Of a stretch of DNA of 64,000 nucleotides, positions 32,596 to 43,410 are shown piece by piece. The position numbers and the translations under genes are program-made. The notes under the pieces are model-generated. The model saw only the letters and a list, made by a program, of their open reading frames with translations, did no database searches and was not told the DNA's origin. Origin of the DNA: Silybum marianum (Eukaryota; Streptophyta; Magnoliopsida; Asterales; Asteraceae); contig CM072541.1 of NCBI GenBank assembly GCA_036898165.1, positions 29,075,501 to 29,139,500 of the forward strand, read 5' to 3'. The first letter of the stretch is position 1; each line of letters begins with the position of its first letter.

Positions 32596-35157
32596 GAGAG
32601 AGAGAGGTTCAGGAGAAAACTGCAAAAAAAATGAAAAACTGAGGAACCCCTAGTAACCATTCATCCGGACAGTATGCACATGTGCATACAAGTACCTTAT
32701 TAGCAAATTGTCCGGTAAACACATGTGCATAACATGCACACATGCATAAAAATCAAGAAACAACGTCAAAATTACTTGTATGAACATGTGCATACCGTCC
32801 AGATGAATATTTACCTAGGGTTCCTCAGTTTTTCATTTTTTTGGGGGTTTCCCCTAAACACACACACACACACACACATACACACACATATATATATAGA
32901 GAGAGAGAGGCAGGATCAAACGAGAACGGTATCTGTTTAAAAGAACACGAGAACGGGCAAATCACATGCAAAATCACATATGATTTCCCATTAACGGTCA
33001 AAAAAGTGTGTGGGCGACTTGTGGCTGCGTCTTCAGGTCATGGGGAAAAAGTCGGCTGAATCACATGTGATTTTGTACGTGATGTTAGTGTAAAATCACA
33101 TATCATTTGCCCGTTCTCGTGTTCTTTTAAATATACATAGTTCTCGTTTGATCCAGCTTCTATATATATATATGTGTGTGTGTCCTGCAGTTTACCACTA
33201 AAAATGTTTCGTGATATTCCATCTCAGACAACAGGACAATTTACTAGGGGTATACGCCTATTATTTTAAACTAGTAGACATCCTCAAAATCTGTGAACCA
33301 TATCATATTTTGAGCATCATCCGAAGGTTTCTATTGACGAAATTTTGGGCTCATACAGTACTGTAAACTGTAGAACGTGATCGAAAAAGCTAGTACATAG
33401 AAAGAAAACTGCAAGACCGTTGAGGATCAATCAAAGTTGGTTGTTGCATTTTGTCAAATCAAATGCAATCCATTTCACTTAATTTAGTTGGCCAATTTCT
33501 GCAGGGAAATAAGACGAACATTGTTGATGATTGCATAGACTATATAAAGCTTTTGCAGCTTCACCTGAAGGTAAAGTTTCACATCCTGTTTCTTTTTATG
33601 CTCAATCAAAGCATACTTCATATATGATTGGTATAAAGCTTCTAAAACAGCGGTTTAATGAAATCTTTATAGTTTATTGCAAAAACTGTTATGTGATGAT
33701 CGCTATAGATGACCTTTAGAAGTAGTCTGGTTTCCTGTAATTTGATTGGCTGTTAAGTTTTGATGTTTATATTTATATATATATATGTATATAGTGCTTA
33801 TAAATCTTAAGCCCTCTACTGGCCTTATTGGAATCCCATGGTGCAGGAGCTGAGTCAGAACCGATTGGGAGGTGAACCGACTTCTAATTACTTAGCGTAC
33901 CTTGAGGTACGTCCTTCAGCGGTTTGATTGATGATCTTTTTGAAGTATAATATATATATGTATATATATATATAGAGAGAGATAGATAGATATATAGATA
34001 GACGAAGGATTGTGTGAGAATAGGAGTTAAGGTGAGAAGTGTAAGAAGCGATCTGGACCCTTGATCACTTCTAATCTCACCCCCACCCGCATGAATTCCC
34101 CTTCTCACGGGAATTGATCCGATGCATCTCATTAATGTTAATCTTCAATTAGGAGGGATCCAAGGATGGAGATCCCTTTTACCCTTCTCACCATAACTTC
34201 CATTCTCACCGGAACCCAATCCCATATATATATATATATATATATATATGACAAATACTTACACACACGCCTCACCTTTTGGTGTGGTTTGAACCTTTGA
34301 CTTCCTTGAAAGCTGGGCTCTAACAGTAACCCGGGTGTCCTTTTTGTTTGATGAATGCTTTTTTGGAAGGCATAGAATCAATAGACCAAATCATTCAAAA
34401 ACTCCTGTATAAGCATTTATCAACCATAAGGGTATTTTTGTCATTTCATTTTGATTAGACTTCGGTTCAGCCCGTTCACTTTGGTTAAATGGATGTTAGG
34501 GGCTGTTTGTTTACCTCTTAACAGTTCCATTAAGAGGAAACCTCTGAATCGCTAAGAGGTGAATCATGTTTGGCAAAAAATAAGTCTGCCTCTTAATGGT
34601 TCCAAAACCCTCTGAATCATTTTGTATCATGGACCTCCCTTAACCATTAAGATCCCTGATTACATCCTGAACAATTATCAAACAATTATATTTCATTTTG
34701 CACTATATCATAAGAGCCTCTTAATCATTCTGACCACTTAATTATTCTGCACCAAACCATTCAACAACTGCCAAACAACTCCTTAGTATGTTAAAGTTTA
34801 TCATATAAATAGAGGGTTTTATGTATTTATAACTAATAAAAGAAATACAAAAGATCAGAAAATTCTCTGTTTATATGATAAAACTCTAAACAAACCAACA
34901 CCCACCTAACCAAACCAAAGTAAACCGACATCTAATCAATATAAGAAATTACAAATATACCCTTTACGGTTACACATTCCAGTTTCATCATTGGTGAGTT
35001 TGATTTACAGGGATACGGGCATTACCTTGTTCATGAAAACACGGCTAGTGGGCCCCTCCAAGACGTGCTGGCAAAATTATTGGACGGGAATCCATCTGTA
35101 GCAACCAAGCTGCTAGAGAGTAGAGGTCTTTTCATGATGCCTAATGCTCCTAATTGA
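31179..35157 (+). CDS. Atypical bHLH-type transcription factor (six coding exons, 258 aa)
   Basis: The coding exons are 31179-31487, 32123-32251, 32464-32529, 33505-33570, 33847-33906 and 35011-35157. All have GT-AG borders and phase 0, and give 258 residues. The N-terminal 103 residues are acidic and low-complexity. Exon two has a basic tract (KSRKRYLRQK). Exon three begins RRRTRIAAALDALEDLLPES and exon four GNKTNIVDDCIDYIKLLQLH, together a basic/helix-loop-helix with hydrophobic heptads. The usual H-x-x-x-E of the basic region is not present, so E-box binding may be weak or altered. The C-terminal AKLLDGNPSV then LLESRGLFMMP recalls, from memory, the tail of the UNE12/LRL-type bHLH proteins. 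ATG 31179 is chosen as the first AUG after the acceptor at 31160. It likely acts in the nucleus, perhaps as a dimer partner. The introns are packed with MITEs. Confidence 0.8.
31546..31805. mobile_element. MITE, family H copy 2, in bHLH intron
   Basis: It begins CGGCATGTTTGTTAGTAGCT and ends CAACCAAACATCCCC. The interior CTTATTCGGTCAGCTATACA and TCTATACAGATAGAG is shared with the other copies. It lies wholly within intron 31488-32122. Confidence 0.7.
32540..33180. mobile_element. Two MITEs and three microsatellites in one bHLH intron
   Basis: Family C element at about 32605-32856: left AGGTTCAGGAGAAAACTGC, right GGGGGTTTCCCCT, inner GCACATGTGCATAC palindromes. A second fold-back at about 32910-33160: left CAGGATCAAACGAGAACGG, right TTCTCGTTTGATCCAGC, with AAATCACATATGATTT arms. 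(CA)n(TA)n(GA)n tracts separate them. All lie within intron 32530-33504. Confidence 0.65.
33950..34250. mobile_element. MITE, family D copy 1, in bHLH intron
   Basis: GAAGGATTGTGTGAGAATAG on the left is opposed by TTCTCACCGGAACCCAATCC on the right. It contains AGAAGCGATCTGGACCCTTG. (TA)n(GA)n bounds the left side and a (TA)n tract the right. Relatives at 42297, 51988 and 52194. Confidence 0.6.
34499..34782. mobile_element. PIF/Harbinger MITE (284 bp) in bHLH intron
   Basis: It has ends GGGGCTGTTTGTTTACC and GCCAAACAACTCC, with target duplication TTA at 34496-34498 and 34783-34785. The interior repeats CCTCTTAA and CCTCTGAATC. Confidence 0.75.
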
Positions 35158-35436
35158 CCATCTGGTAAACAACTTTAGACACCTTAACTAGCAAATTTGT
35201 TTCATGAGCTTTAACACTTGTACTTTTTACGCGCATATTTACTTAGTTTTATTAGCAAACAATATGCTTAGAGATAGTTCTGGCTATAGAACCAAACTAG
35301 GCAAGATTTCGGTGGATTCGCGTTTTTATTTAAACCCCATTTTGCCATTCTTTTAGTTCATCGGTAACATGCGTTTCTGGTCAGTTGTGAAATAGTGTCA
35401 TCGTACTCAACACAGAACTTGACTAGAGTAGGTTGA
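35158..35436. other. 3' flank of the bHLH gene
   Basis: Presumed 3' UTR and downstream DNA. T-rich and AATATGC-containing sequence follows the stop, but I cannot place a polyadenylation signal with confidence. Confidence 0.35.
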
Positions 35437-35742
35437 GGGTCTGTTTGTTAGCAGCTTAATGACCTTAATGGGACTTGGAGCTTATTCGGTCAGCTATACA
35501 TGACAGTTTGGTAGTGGCTTAATGATATAGAAAGTGACTTATTCGGAAAGCTTTCAGGAGGGGAAGCTTTATGCAGAAAGCCAAGTTTTTCCAAAGTTGT
35601 CTCTCCCAATTAAAAAACACGCTCCTTCTACCTATGGAAAAATCCTTCCAAACAAAAACCTTCACAATCTATACAGACAAATTAATTGACACAGACAACT
35701 TTATCCATACGGGACTTAATGAAAAAACAACCAAACAGCCCC
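35437..35742. mobile_element. MITE, family H copy 3
   Basis: The left end GGGTCTGTTTGTTAGCAGC and right end ACAACCAAACAGCCCC are a clear terminal inverted repeat. The interior holds CTTATTCGGTCAGCTATACA. Confidence 0.75.
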
Positions 35743-35788
35743 TGCCCCTGAGTCAGGTTGGGTATTTTTCTTGATGTATATGTTTAGA

Positions 35789-36332
35789 TGTGAGAATAAG
35801 TGGAATCCCAGATTAATCTTCAAAAGAGCCCTTGAGGAGTGAAGGGAGGTTCCAACATAAATTGAGGAGAAATGGTCCAAGTATAATTGATATGGGACTC
35901 CAACACGCCCCTTTTGACGTAATTAGCCCAGAGTGTCAAAAGGGGGCTAAATGAGTTCAAATTGCCCTAGAATGTTGAGCATTTAGAGTGGTAGACTTTA
36001 GCTTTGTACCATCTGAGAATATGTGGAACCCATATTACTTTCCAAAAAGGAGATTCCAACAGATACTGAGGAGAAACAGTTCCAAGTCTAACAAGTATGG
36101 GACTCCAACGACCAACACGCCCCTGCAATGCAGACTAGATTGTCCCAAAGTGTCGAGAGGGGGCGAAACAAGTTCAAATTGCCTTAGAATGTCGAGGTCA
36201 ATGGTACACCATGGCTCTGATACCATGTAAGACCATATATTACTTTCTGAAAGAGCCCTCCAGGAGATAAAGGATGTTCCAACATATATTAACGATAAAT
36301 GGTTCAATTCTAGTCGATGTGAGGCTCCAACA
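35789..36332 (-). mobile_element. Tandem TRIM retrotransposon: three LTRs, two internal segments
   Basis: Read on the minus strand the order is LTR (36332-36226), internal (36225-36118), LTR (36117-36014), internal (36013-35906), LTR (35905-35789). The LTRs are 104-117 bp, start TGTTGG and end near TTCTCA or CTTACA. The first internal segment starts exactly with TGGTATCAGAGCC (36213-36225), the primer-binding site for initiator Met-tRNA. A short purine-rich tract (AGGGGCG) precedes the following LTR each time. No coding capacity. This is the hallmark of a terminal-repeat retrotransposon in miniature. The shared-LTR tandem form is expected after recombination between elements. The same family occurs at 62852-63279. 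Confidence 0.8.
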
Positions 36333-36346
36333 GTAATATAAAACCT

Positions 36347-36486
36347 CCAAAGGGCCTTTGGCTTAGTAATATCAAAACCCTTGTCCTCTTAGGAGGTCAA
36401 GGGTTCAAACCTAACCAAAAGTGAGGAGGACGTGTGAGTTTATTTGTTGCATTTGTCATATATATAAATATTATAGACTTAAAGAA
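36347..36486 (+). mobile_element. tRNA-derived SINE (140 bp)
   Basis: It is flanked by an 18-bp direct repeat AACAGTAATATAAAACCT at 36329-36346 and 36487-36504. Its head has an A-box-like TTGGCTTAGTAATATC and a B-box-like AGGGTTCAAACCTAAC. The tail is A/T-rich. It is inserted at the edge of the TRIM. A relative is at 43251-43394. Confidence 0.8.
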
Positions 36487-36504
36487 AACAGTAATATAAA
36501 ACCT

Positions 36505-37220
36505 GAAGGGTCATAAGGACTATAATTTGGCTTCATTGTCCTTTGAACCGGCTTTTATCGTGTTGATTCTTGTAGATAGATACACCCACCATCATTTTGT
36601 TAGCCGGTCGGACTTAAACGAGCTAGTGAAACCCGATTCCCAGATAAGGTGGATTCGGTTGCAGTTTTAAGTCAAACAAATGGAATCAAGATAGTTGTTT
36701 GTGGTGATGGTGGTAAAGTCATCTAATCTTATTAGTAGTAGTAGTAGTAGAACTAGAATAGAGGACCACAAACAAAAAGAGAGGACAAAAAAAAGTGTAC
36801 TAAGAAAGACCATTTTGTTTGCATCCCCCTTTGCTTTGCCCACTATTCCAACAAAGGGTCAATATAACCTTTTTGAGGCATTTATTCCATTTTTGACATT
36901 ACCCCCACACACCCCTCTTTAAGTTTTTATTTTTATTTTGTAAATCAGGATTTACATGAAAATGGTAGTAATCATCTGTATACATCCTATCCCTAGACGT
37001 TATTTAGTGATTAATGTGTTTAAGTAGAAAATTTTGAATCAAAGGTTACAAGATTAGCAGGTTATTTTCAAGATCACTATTTTACTTGCATTATTAAAAA
37101 AAAGGTTGTAAACATAAAATTGAAAACTTGAATGTTACATAAATGATGCAACATGTGGATACCAAATAAAGCCGAAGAATCTATGTTTTATTGCGTTCAA
37201 TTTTTTTAAAAGAATACTAA
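36505..37220. other. Intergenic, no gene recognised
   Basis: A short (TAG)n tract lies at about 36731-36750. Open frames on the plus strand are short and without domains. Confidence 0.35.
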
Positions 37221-37574
37221 GGTTATGTTTGGCAAAAATAAGTTGGTTTATAAGCCAACTTATTTTCAGTGTACACGTTTGGCAAACCATAAACTAGCTT
37301 ATAAGCGAACTTATTGAAACGCTACTTGGAGTAGCGTTTTGGGAGCTTATTGTCATTATTTTCAATTATAACCCTCATTAATATTAATATTAATTATTAT
37401 TGTTTTTTTAATTTTTCAATATGTCCTTTTTGGTCATTTTACATTTTTATCTGCTAGTTTTGTCAAACATGATTTTTTTCATCAGCTGGCTTATCAGCTA
37501 CCAGCTAGCTTATCAGTTATCCACTAGCTTACCAGTTACCTGCTAGCTTATCAGCTAGTTTGCCAAACATAGCC
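37221..37574. mobile_element. PIF/Harbinger MITE (354 bp)
   Basis: The ends are GGTTATGTTTGGCAAAA and TTTGCCAAACATAGCC, with target duplication TAA at 37218-37220 and 37575-37577. The interior repeats AGCTAGCTTATCAG-type motifs. Confidence 0.85.
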
Positions 37575-38122
37575 TAAATATCGGTCATTTAGATATACGA
37601 TTTAAAATGAGATTTTAATTAAATATATGAACTTCTGGTAAATTAAAAGGAAAATAGTCAATGTGGAATATGGGAAAAAAAATAGTCAATGTGAATTTTA
37701 GTAAACTAATTTTGGTAATTAATGAAAATATTATCATATACCATTTCACGAATTTCATGGATTGATTTCGTGTTTGTAAACATGACTTTCTTTTGTTTGT
37801 GTATACATGTTTTATATAACGGGAAAACCATAAACAACATTATTAAGCACAAGCCTACACAAGAGATTGTGGTAGACGGGTTTAAACTCGTTTGCTAGCT
37901 TTAATTACTAAGTCAGCTCTAAAATGTCTTCTCAGATATGGTTTTTAAGGGACATATTCTATGTAGGGCCGGTTGGAATTGTCAATAATCAACTTTTTAC
38001 TCAAATTAATATCAAATAAAATATTAAAATCCTAGCTTTTGTTTCAAGTAAATTATGATTATACATAGAGTTGTACTAACTTTTGAGCATGCATATTTAA
38101 TTATTTATGCCCTAAATCCAAA

Positions 38123-38518
38123 GGGACATTTGATTTGATGGAATGACTTTGAAGGGTTTGGATTTGAAATTGGAATTGGAATTGGAATGATTTGATCTCT
38201 TTAGTGTGTTTGGTTTGTAGGATTTGGAATTTTTATGAATAATTTGTAATAATAAAAATTATAAATAACTACAAAATAATTAAATTTCATTTTTAATGAT
38301 TAATTATTAGAAAAACAAATGTTTTTAGCATATTTTTAAGCATTATTATTTACGAATCCTACGAAATCCCGTGAAATTTCAACCATCCCCGTGGAATTTC
38401 AAAATCTTATTTTTGATGGATTTCAAACCTGAGCAATCCCACAAACCAAAAAAGGGATTGAAATGGAATTGAATTCTAAATCCCCCATTCCTTTCCATTC
38501 CTACAAAACAAACATACC
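38123..38518. mobile_element. Probable fold-back MITE (GGAATTGGAATT type)
   Basis: GGGACATTTGATTTGATGGA on the left is loosely opposed by CTACAAAACAAACATACC on the right. Inner arms have TGGAATTGGAATTGGAAT and GGAATTGAATTCTAAATCCC. Target duplication unclear. Confidence 0.4.
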
Positions 38519-38686
38519 AAGATGTAGATTTTTATTTTTTTCTGCATATTGCTCTCATGTATAAGTTTGTTATGTTTGTAAGATTCGTGCATTCATAATA
38601 ATAGGCAATAGGGCATCATATATTTGTGAATTGACATTAGCACACATCAAATACAAAGTAAAGAATATTATTCGTGGCCCACGCTC

Positions 38687-39010
38687 GATGATTTTCGGTT
38701 TATGTCGTTTCAGTACTGAAAAAACGCTTCACTTCCTGACCTAATTCTTGATTAGGAAGGGTTCTCGCTACTAAAGAAATTTCATAGATGACTTCATAAA
38801 AAGCAATCAAAGATAAGATCGAAGAGAATGAAACGCACGTGGTGATCATTTTAGATTTTTTTTTTCTGTCTCGTATGAAGCCGCCTATTGGCGTGTCTGG
38901 ATTGAATCGCTTGTCTACAAGCTGGGCTCGGGGACTGCAGTCAGCCGCTTCCCCTGTAGTCGTATGGATGCGATAACTCGTTCTACAAATTTGTGAGCTT
39001 ATTTTAAGTG
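38687..39010 (-). pseudogene. Mitochondrial-like insertion with a nad5 fragment (NUMT)
   Basis: On the minus strand about 60 bp (38794-38853) encode MITTCVSFSSILSLIAFYEV, which I recognise as close to the N-terminal part of mitochondrial NADH dehydrogenase subunit 5 (exon 1). Flanking residues of nad5 do not continue on either side. Upstream the frame reads DKRFNPDTPIGGFIRDR and downstream SLVARTLPNQELGQEVKRF, ending at TAA. The segment is GC-richer than its surroundings. It looks like a mosaic of mitochondrial pieces, such as a chimeric mitochondrial ORF transferred to the nucleus. The identity of the outer parts is unknown to me. Confidence 0.5.
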
Positions 39011-39680
39011 GGGTGGATGTTGTTAACCATATCAAATGTATAAAAAATGACATTTTTTACTTCTTTTGTAAGACTTAATTTTTTAATAACCGTGAGTGTT
39101 CAGGCCACCTTGCATGCATATCGACTAATTTCATGAACATTGAAAAACAATCAAGAAAATTCTCGGTGGTTATGGTGGAACTCGAAACGGTGACTTATTG
39201 GGCGTAGCCCCAAAGGCTGGGAATTTATTGCCAGTGATCTAACCCCCTTCAAAGTTGTGGGTTTATTTAAAAACTATTAAGGCATTTTGCTATTTTGTGC
39301 TTAGGGCGTGACAATGACGTAAAAAAATTGAGAAACATATGACATCATAACTTGTTAAAAAATACCGTAATGAAAAGATATACATCCCAAGCCAATATTC
39401 TTTAAACGAGTATATGATGCTACAAAATTTCTCTACAAGATAAAAGATAATAAGAAACTATAATTGATTTCACCTTCATTTACTTTGATTCCTTATCCTT
39501 TTTCAACCGCCTGCCAAATATTCACCAAAGATATATGAAGTAGTAGTTGAGCTTGGAGTCTGGCCGGTTCGTGGTTTTATGTTTCTTGCCTCTATTAGAC
39601 CAAACACGAATTCAAAAAATTTAGAAGCATGTAAAACGTTAGTTAAATCAGCTATACATACATATAAGATTTCATAATTG
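39011..39680. other. Intergenic, no gene recognised
   Basis: A moderately GC-rich stretch at about 39180-39260 may belong with the mitochondrial-like insertion. No coding domain is seen. Confidence 0.3.
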
Positions 39681-39767
39681 CCAACGACATGCGGTGTGGA
39701 AACTGTCTGCCAACAACATGCGGTGTGGAAACTGTCTGCCAACGACATGCGGTGTGGAAACTGTCTG
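39681..39767. repeat. 29-bp tandem repeat, three copies
   Basis: Unit CCAACGACATGCGGTGTGGA plus AACTGTCTG at 39681, 39710 and 39739. The second copy has one A for G change. The repeats are otherwise identical. Confidence 0.9.
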
Positions 39768-40335
39768 CCATTCCCACCATTGTCTGTCAATCATCTTCTC
39801 AAGTATAGAGGTGACTTATCATGTGTACTAGTTTGGTCCTACGTGTGTTTTCCCGCCATAAGCTACCATTTAACGTCTAGAACAACTTCCACAAACACAT
39901 CAATTTCACAATATTTACACAACTATCAGTCTATTTAAACTGTTTTAACTACCTTGTACGGTAGTAATAGTATGCATAATACAAGCATAACTAACCCATT
40001 AAAACAGATATAATGTTGCCATAAAACATATTGTCCATTTTTGTGCATATAAACATGTTGTTTCAGACAACGTGAACACGTTTGCATGAAAAAATATATA
40101 CTTTCGAAATGCATCTATATATATATATATACCGCCCAGATGGAAGGTTCATAGGGTGTTCTTCAGTTTTTTTTGACGTTTTTCCTCTGACCCTATGTAT
40201 ATATGTGTGTATATATATACATATAGGTTTATTGTTTGGAAAATATATGCATATTTTAGTACATAATATTGTTGTGATGCTGACGTGACATAAGTAAAAA
40301 CTGACATATTTTATTACATCCTAACCTGTTGTTGC
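39768..40335. other. Intergenic; family C MITE fragment
   Basis: Bases about 40132-40200 (CCGCCCAGATGGAAGGTTCA, GGGTGTTCTTCAG) match one end of the family C elements at 61.3-61.5 kb, between TA microsatellites. Nothing else is recognised. Confidence 0.4.
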
Positions 40336-40341
40336 TTCCAA

Positions 40342-40714
40342 GAGCATCTCCATAATTTTCTTCAAAATGGAGAATCAAACATCAAAATCTCTAAAAAATA
40401 TTAAATTCAATTTCAACATCTCTATTTTGGAGATTACAAAATTTATTATATTATTAAAATTTATTATATTTCTAATAAAATATTATTTATCTCATCTAGA
40501 CATTTAATTTCAAATTTTCTTATTGGAGGAACATAATAAAATTAAGTTTCTCTCTCATGGTAATCATTTTTTGAGATATCTTCAAATTTGAAGTTTTTTG
40601 TAATCTCTTTCATGGTTTCTTCATTTTGAAGAAAGTTTTGAAGATGCTGTTAGAATAAAAAACATGCTGAAAATATTTATTTTCTTCATTTTAAAGATAC
40701 TGTTGGAGATATTC
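40342..40714. mobile_element. Tourist-like MITE, relative of 54744-55130
   Basis: The ends are GAGCATCTCCATAATTTTC and CTGTTGGAGATATTC. The target duplication is imperfect (CAA/TAA). The interior has AATTTTCTTCAAAATGGAGA. Confidence 0.65.
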
Positions 40715-40719
40715 TAAAG

Positions 40720-41764
40720 ACCGCTCTCTTTTGTTTCAGAAGATTCAACTACAACATAATCAGTTATAAAACTTAAACCAAAAAGAACAAAAGGAACAGT
40801 TCAGAAATCTTCTAGTCCATACACACAAAATATAGGACTAGCGCCGACAATTTATAATAATAAATTCATCATAGTTGAATATTAATTTAAATATTATTAA
40901 TTCGTCTACTATTATATATAGTTTAAAATATTAAAACCACCACAAAACTTTATAATTTATATCAACTTCCATATTAAAATCTAATTTAAAAAAAAATTAT
41001 AGTGTTGGGCATGTTGTTATTCAATGGTAAAGCTTTTCCTGTGTGCTACATTATAATTTTAGTGAAAAAAAATATATAATTATAAGTATTATTTTAAGAT
41101 TAAAAACAACTTTATGAAAACAAGATAAATCGCAGACACTGATTTAAATATATTAATAATAATAAATTTGTAAGAAAGTTGCAACTTGCGAATTTTTTAT
41201 TGAATCGACATTAAAAGATAAATATCTATAATAGTTATCGAATTTTCTGTAAATGTGTTATTTAGCGTATTGAGCTATAAAAAGTATCAAATTAGACCAA
41301 ATCCACCTAAAATTGATGTTGGAAATACGATTCTATTTAGTTCTAAATTTAAAAATCATTGATGAAACCGATTTAAACTCTAAAGTATCTTTTTGGCAAA
41401 TTTACTGACTGGATTATATTTTTTGAATATGAGCAACTTAACGTATCATTGAATTTACACGTACCACACACTACAACTGTCAGTCGATCACTCAACCTCG
41501 CCAGTCCAACCTTGCTTCCTCGACTATGCTCGTACCTTCGTGTATTATAGATTATTTTAGCAAGATTTAAAATATTGATACCTTTTTTAATATAAATTAA
41601 TAAATTTTATTTTATGACATTAAAAATTAAACAAAAAGTATAAAATTGTTAATGGCTTCTTCAACAACTATAAAGTTAATGATTTGACCCTCCTCATTGA
41701 CAAAGATAAACAAAATCAACTTTCCACATGTATTTATTTATACACACACACTCATAAACACGCA

Positions 41765-41806
<42 letters not shown>

Positions 41807-42290
41807 TTTAATATGTTTAGTTATTCATTTAATATGTTTAATTATGATATGTGATTTTTAATAATTGTGAGAATTATAAGAAGGGATTTAGATTTTTGAT
41901 CATTTTAATCTTAAAACCTATGAATTGTGTTTTAGAAAAGAATTGATCAGATGTTTTTCATTAATGTTAATCTAGTGGAACTTTTCAATCATGATTGATC
42001 CAAGGGTGAAGACCCCTTCTTAGTGTTCTCACTATAACTCTCATTCTCACAAGAAATCAATCCATATTGTTAAATTGCACCCCTCTACATTGCTAAATGG
42101 ATCCCTACCTGGTGATTTTCTTCTCACATGCATAAATATCAAAACTTAGTTTTTACATTCAGAATACTACAATACATTAATTGACCTGATTTTTGACATT
42201 AAAAGAGTGCAAATAGCAATCCAAAAAAAATTCACACACAACAACCTCAAAATTTATTTTTCACATTTTCAATAAAATAGGGTACATATA
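40720..42290. other. Long AT-rich intergenic DNA
   Basis: No gene. A (TA)n tract of about 34 bp lies at 41769-41802, with ATTCATTTAATATGTTTAGT duplicated after it. A worn family D copy (GTGAGAATTATAAGAAGGG to CTCATTCTCACAAGAAATC) lies at about 41865-42060. Confidence 0.45.
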
Positions 42291-42296
42291 ATAGTA

Positions 42297-42522
42297 GGGT
42301 TGGGTTCCGATAAGAAGAAGAGTTAAGATGAGAAGCGTAAGAAAAGATCTCCACCCTTGGATGCACGTTAGAATAAGATGCACTAAGATGATATTAACCG
42401 AGATGCACCGGATCAACTCCCTTCTAAAGCGCAATTCATGGGTGGGTATAAGATTAAAGGTAATCAAAGGTTCAGATCTCTTCTTACGCTTCTCACCTTA
42501 ACTCTTCTTCTCACACGATCCT
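42297..42522. mobile_element. MITE, family D copy 2
   Basis: The ends are GGGTTGGGTTCCGATAAGAA and TTCTTCTCACACGATCC. Inner arms have AGATGAGAAGCGTAAGAAAA and TTCTTACGCTTCTCACCTTA. Confidence 0.7.
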
Positions 42523-42529
42523 AAACTTA

Positions 42530-42917
42530 TAACAGTATCCTAAATTAATTTTATAGGATCTTAGGTCATCATCAATTGATGTGTTAAAGTCCTTCTTGGT
42601 GGGTCAAAGATAGTTCATGTTGATTGTTGAAGCACACCAAAAGTCAATATCTCTCCAAAGTTTCTAAAAAAAACTCAAGTGTCACTCCTCTTGTCAAACT
42701 CAAGTTTCAAACTTGGAGAGGGGTGAAAGCTCAAGTTTTAAACTTACGAGAGTTGCCACTCCTTTCAAGTCTCCATTTTCAGAAAATAAGCTCCACGTTG
42801 TCTCCCCTCACATGTCACATTAATCTCGAGGTCATTATTCTCCATTTTTCAGATCACTCGAGATTAATTTTTTTAGGAATGTGTCGTTTTTGCAAGTTGC
42901 AGCCTGGACACTTGCAT
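42530..42917. other. Intergenic; no gene recognised
   Basis: An open stretch from 42624 on the plus strand has no recognisable domain. Short repeats of CTCAAGTTT(C/T)AAACTT occur at about 42700-42745. Confidence 0.35.
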
Positions 42918-42934
42918 AGATATCGACTTTTTGA

Positions 42935-43193
42935 TATCGAAACATGTCTAACCTAGTGGTAAGGTGACATCTTTGGGGTGGGAGGGGGGGGTCAGTGGAT
43001 GCAATCCCTGACTACCCATGTTCGAACCCTGCGGTGTGCATGTGACGCTATCCAGATCATGGGCCTGCTACTTAATGGTACCCTTAGTTGGGTTGGGCCG
43101 TGGTCGACGGAGATTAGTCGTGTGACACCCTTAAGTGGTAATCTGGATACCCCGGGAAAGAGTGTGTGTGTGTTAGCTGTCTTTCAAAAAAAA
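42935..43193 (+). mobile_element. tRNA-derived SINE (about 259 bp)
   Basis: It is flanked by a perfect 17-bp target duplication AGATATCGACTTTTTGA at 42918-42934 and 43194-43210. The tRNA-like head has an A-box-like CTAACCTAGTGGTAAGG and a B box GTTCGAACCC. A body with GGGTTGGGCCGTGGTCGACG follows, and the 3' end is a short poly-A. The GC-rich body contrasts with the flanks. Confidence 0.9.
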
Positions 43194-43250
43194 AGATATC
43201 GACTTTTTGACGAGTATGGAAGAACGTTGACTAGGAAGTGACTGGATCAG

Positions 43251-43394
43251 ACCAAATGGTCTTTGACCTAACGGTATCGTAATTTTTGTACTTTTAAAAG
43301 GTCAGAAGTTCAAACCTCACCAAAGATGAAAAAAATATGTAAGTTTATTTATTAAATTTATCGTATAAATATCATATACATAAAATAAATAAAT
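43251..43394 (+). mobile_element. tRNA-derived SINE (about 144 bp), relative of 36347-36486
   Basis: It has TGACCTAACGGTATCG (A-box-like) and AAGTTCAAACCTCACC (B-box-like), plus an A/T-rich tail with ATCGTATAAATATCATATAC. The flanks GAAGTGACTGGATCAG and AAAGTGAATGATTCAG look like a worn 16-bp target duplication. Confidence 0.6.
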
Positions 43395-43410
43395 AAAGTG
43401 AATGATTCAG

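Noticed and set aside
32566..33180. CRISPR-like alternation of repeats and spacers
   Set aside because: These are CA, TA and GA microsatellites between two MITEs in a plant intron, not a CRISPR array.
39503..39790. Minus-strand open frame ending in a Ser/Thr-rich tail
   Set aside because: Half of it is the 29-bp tandem repeat, and no domain is recognisable.
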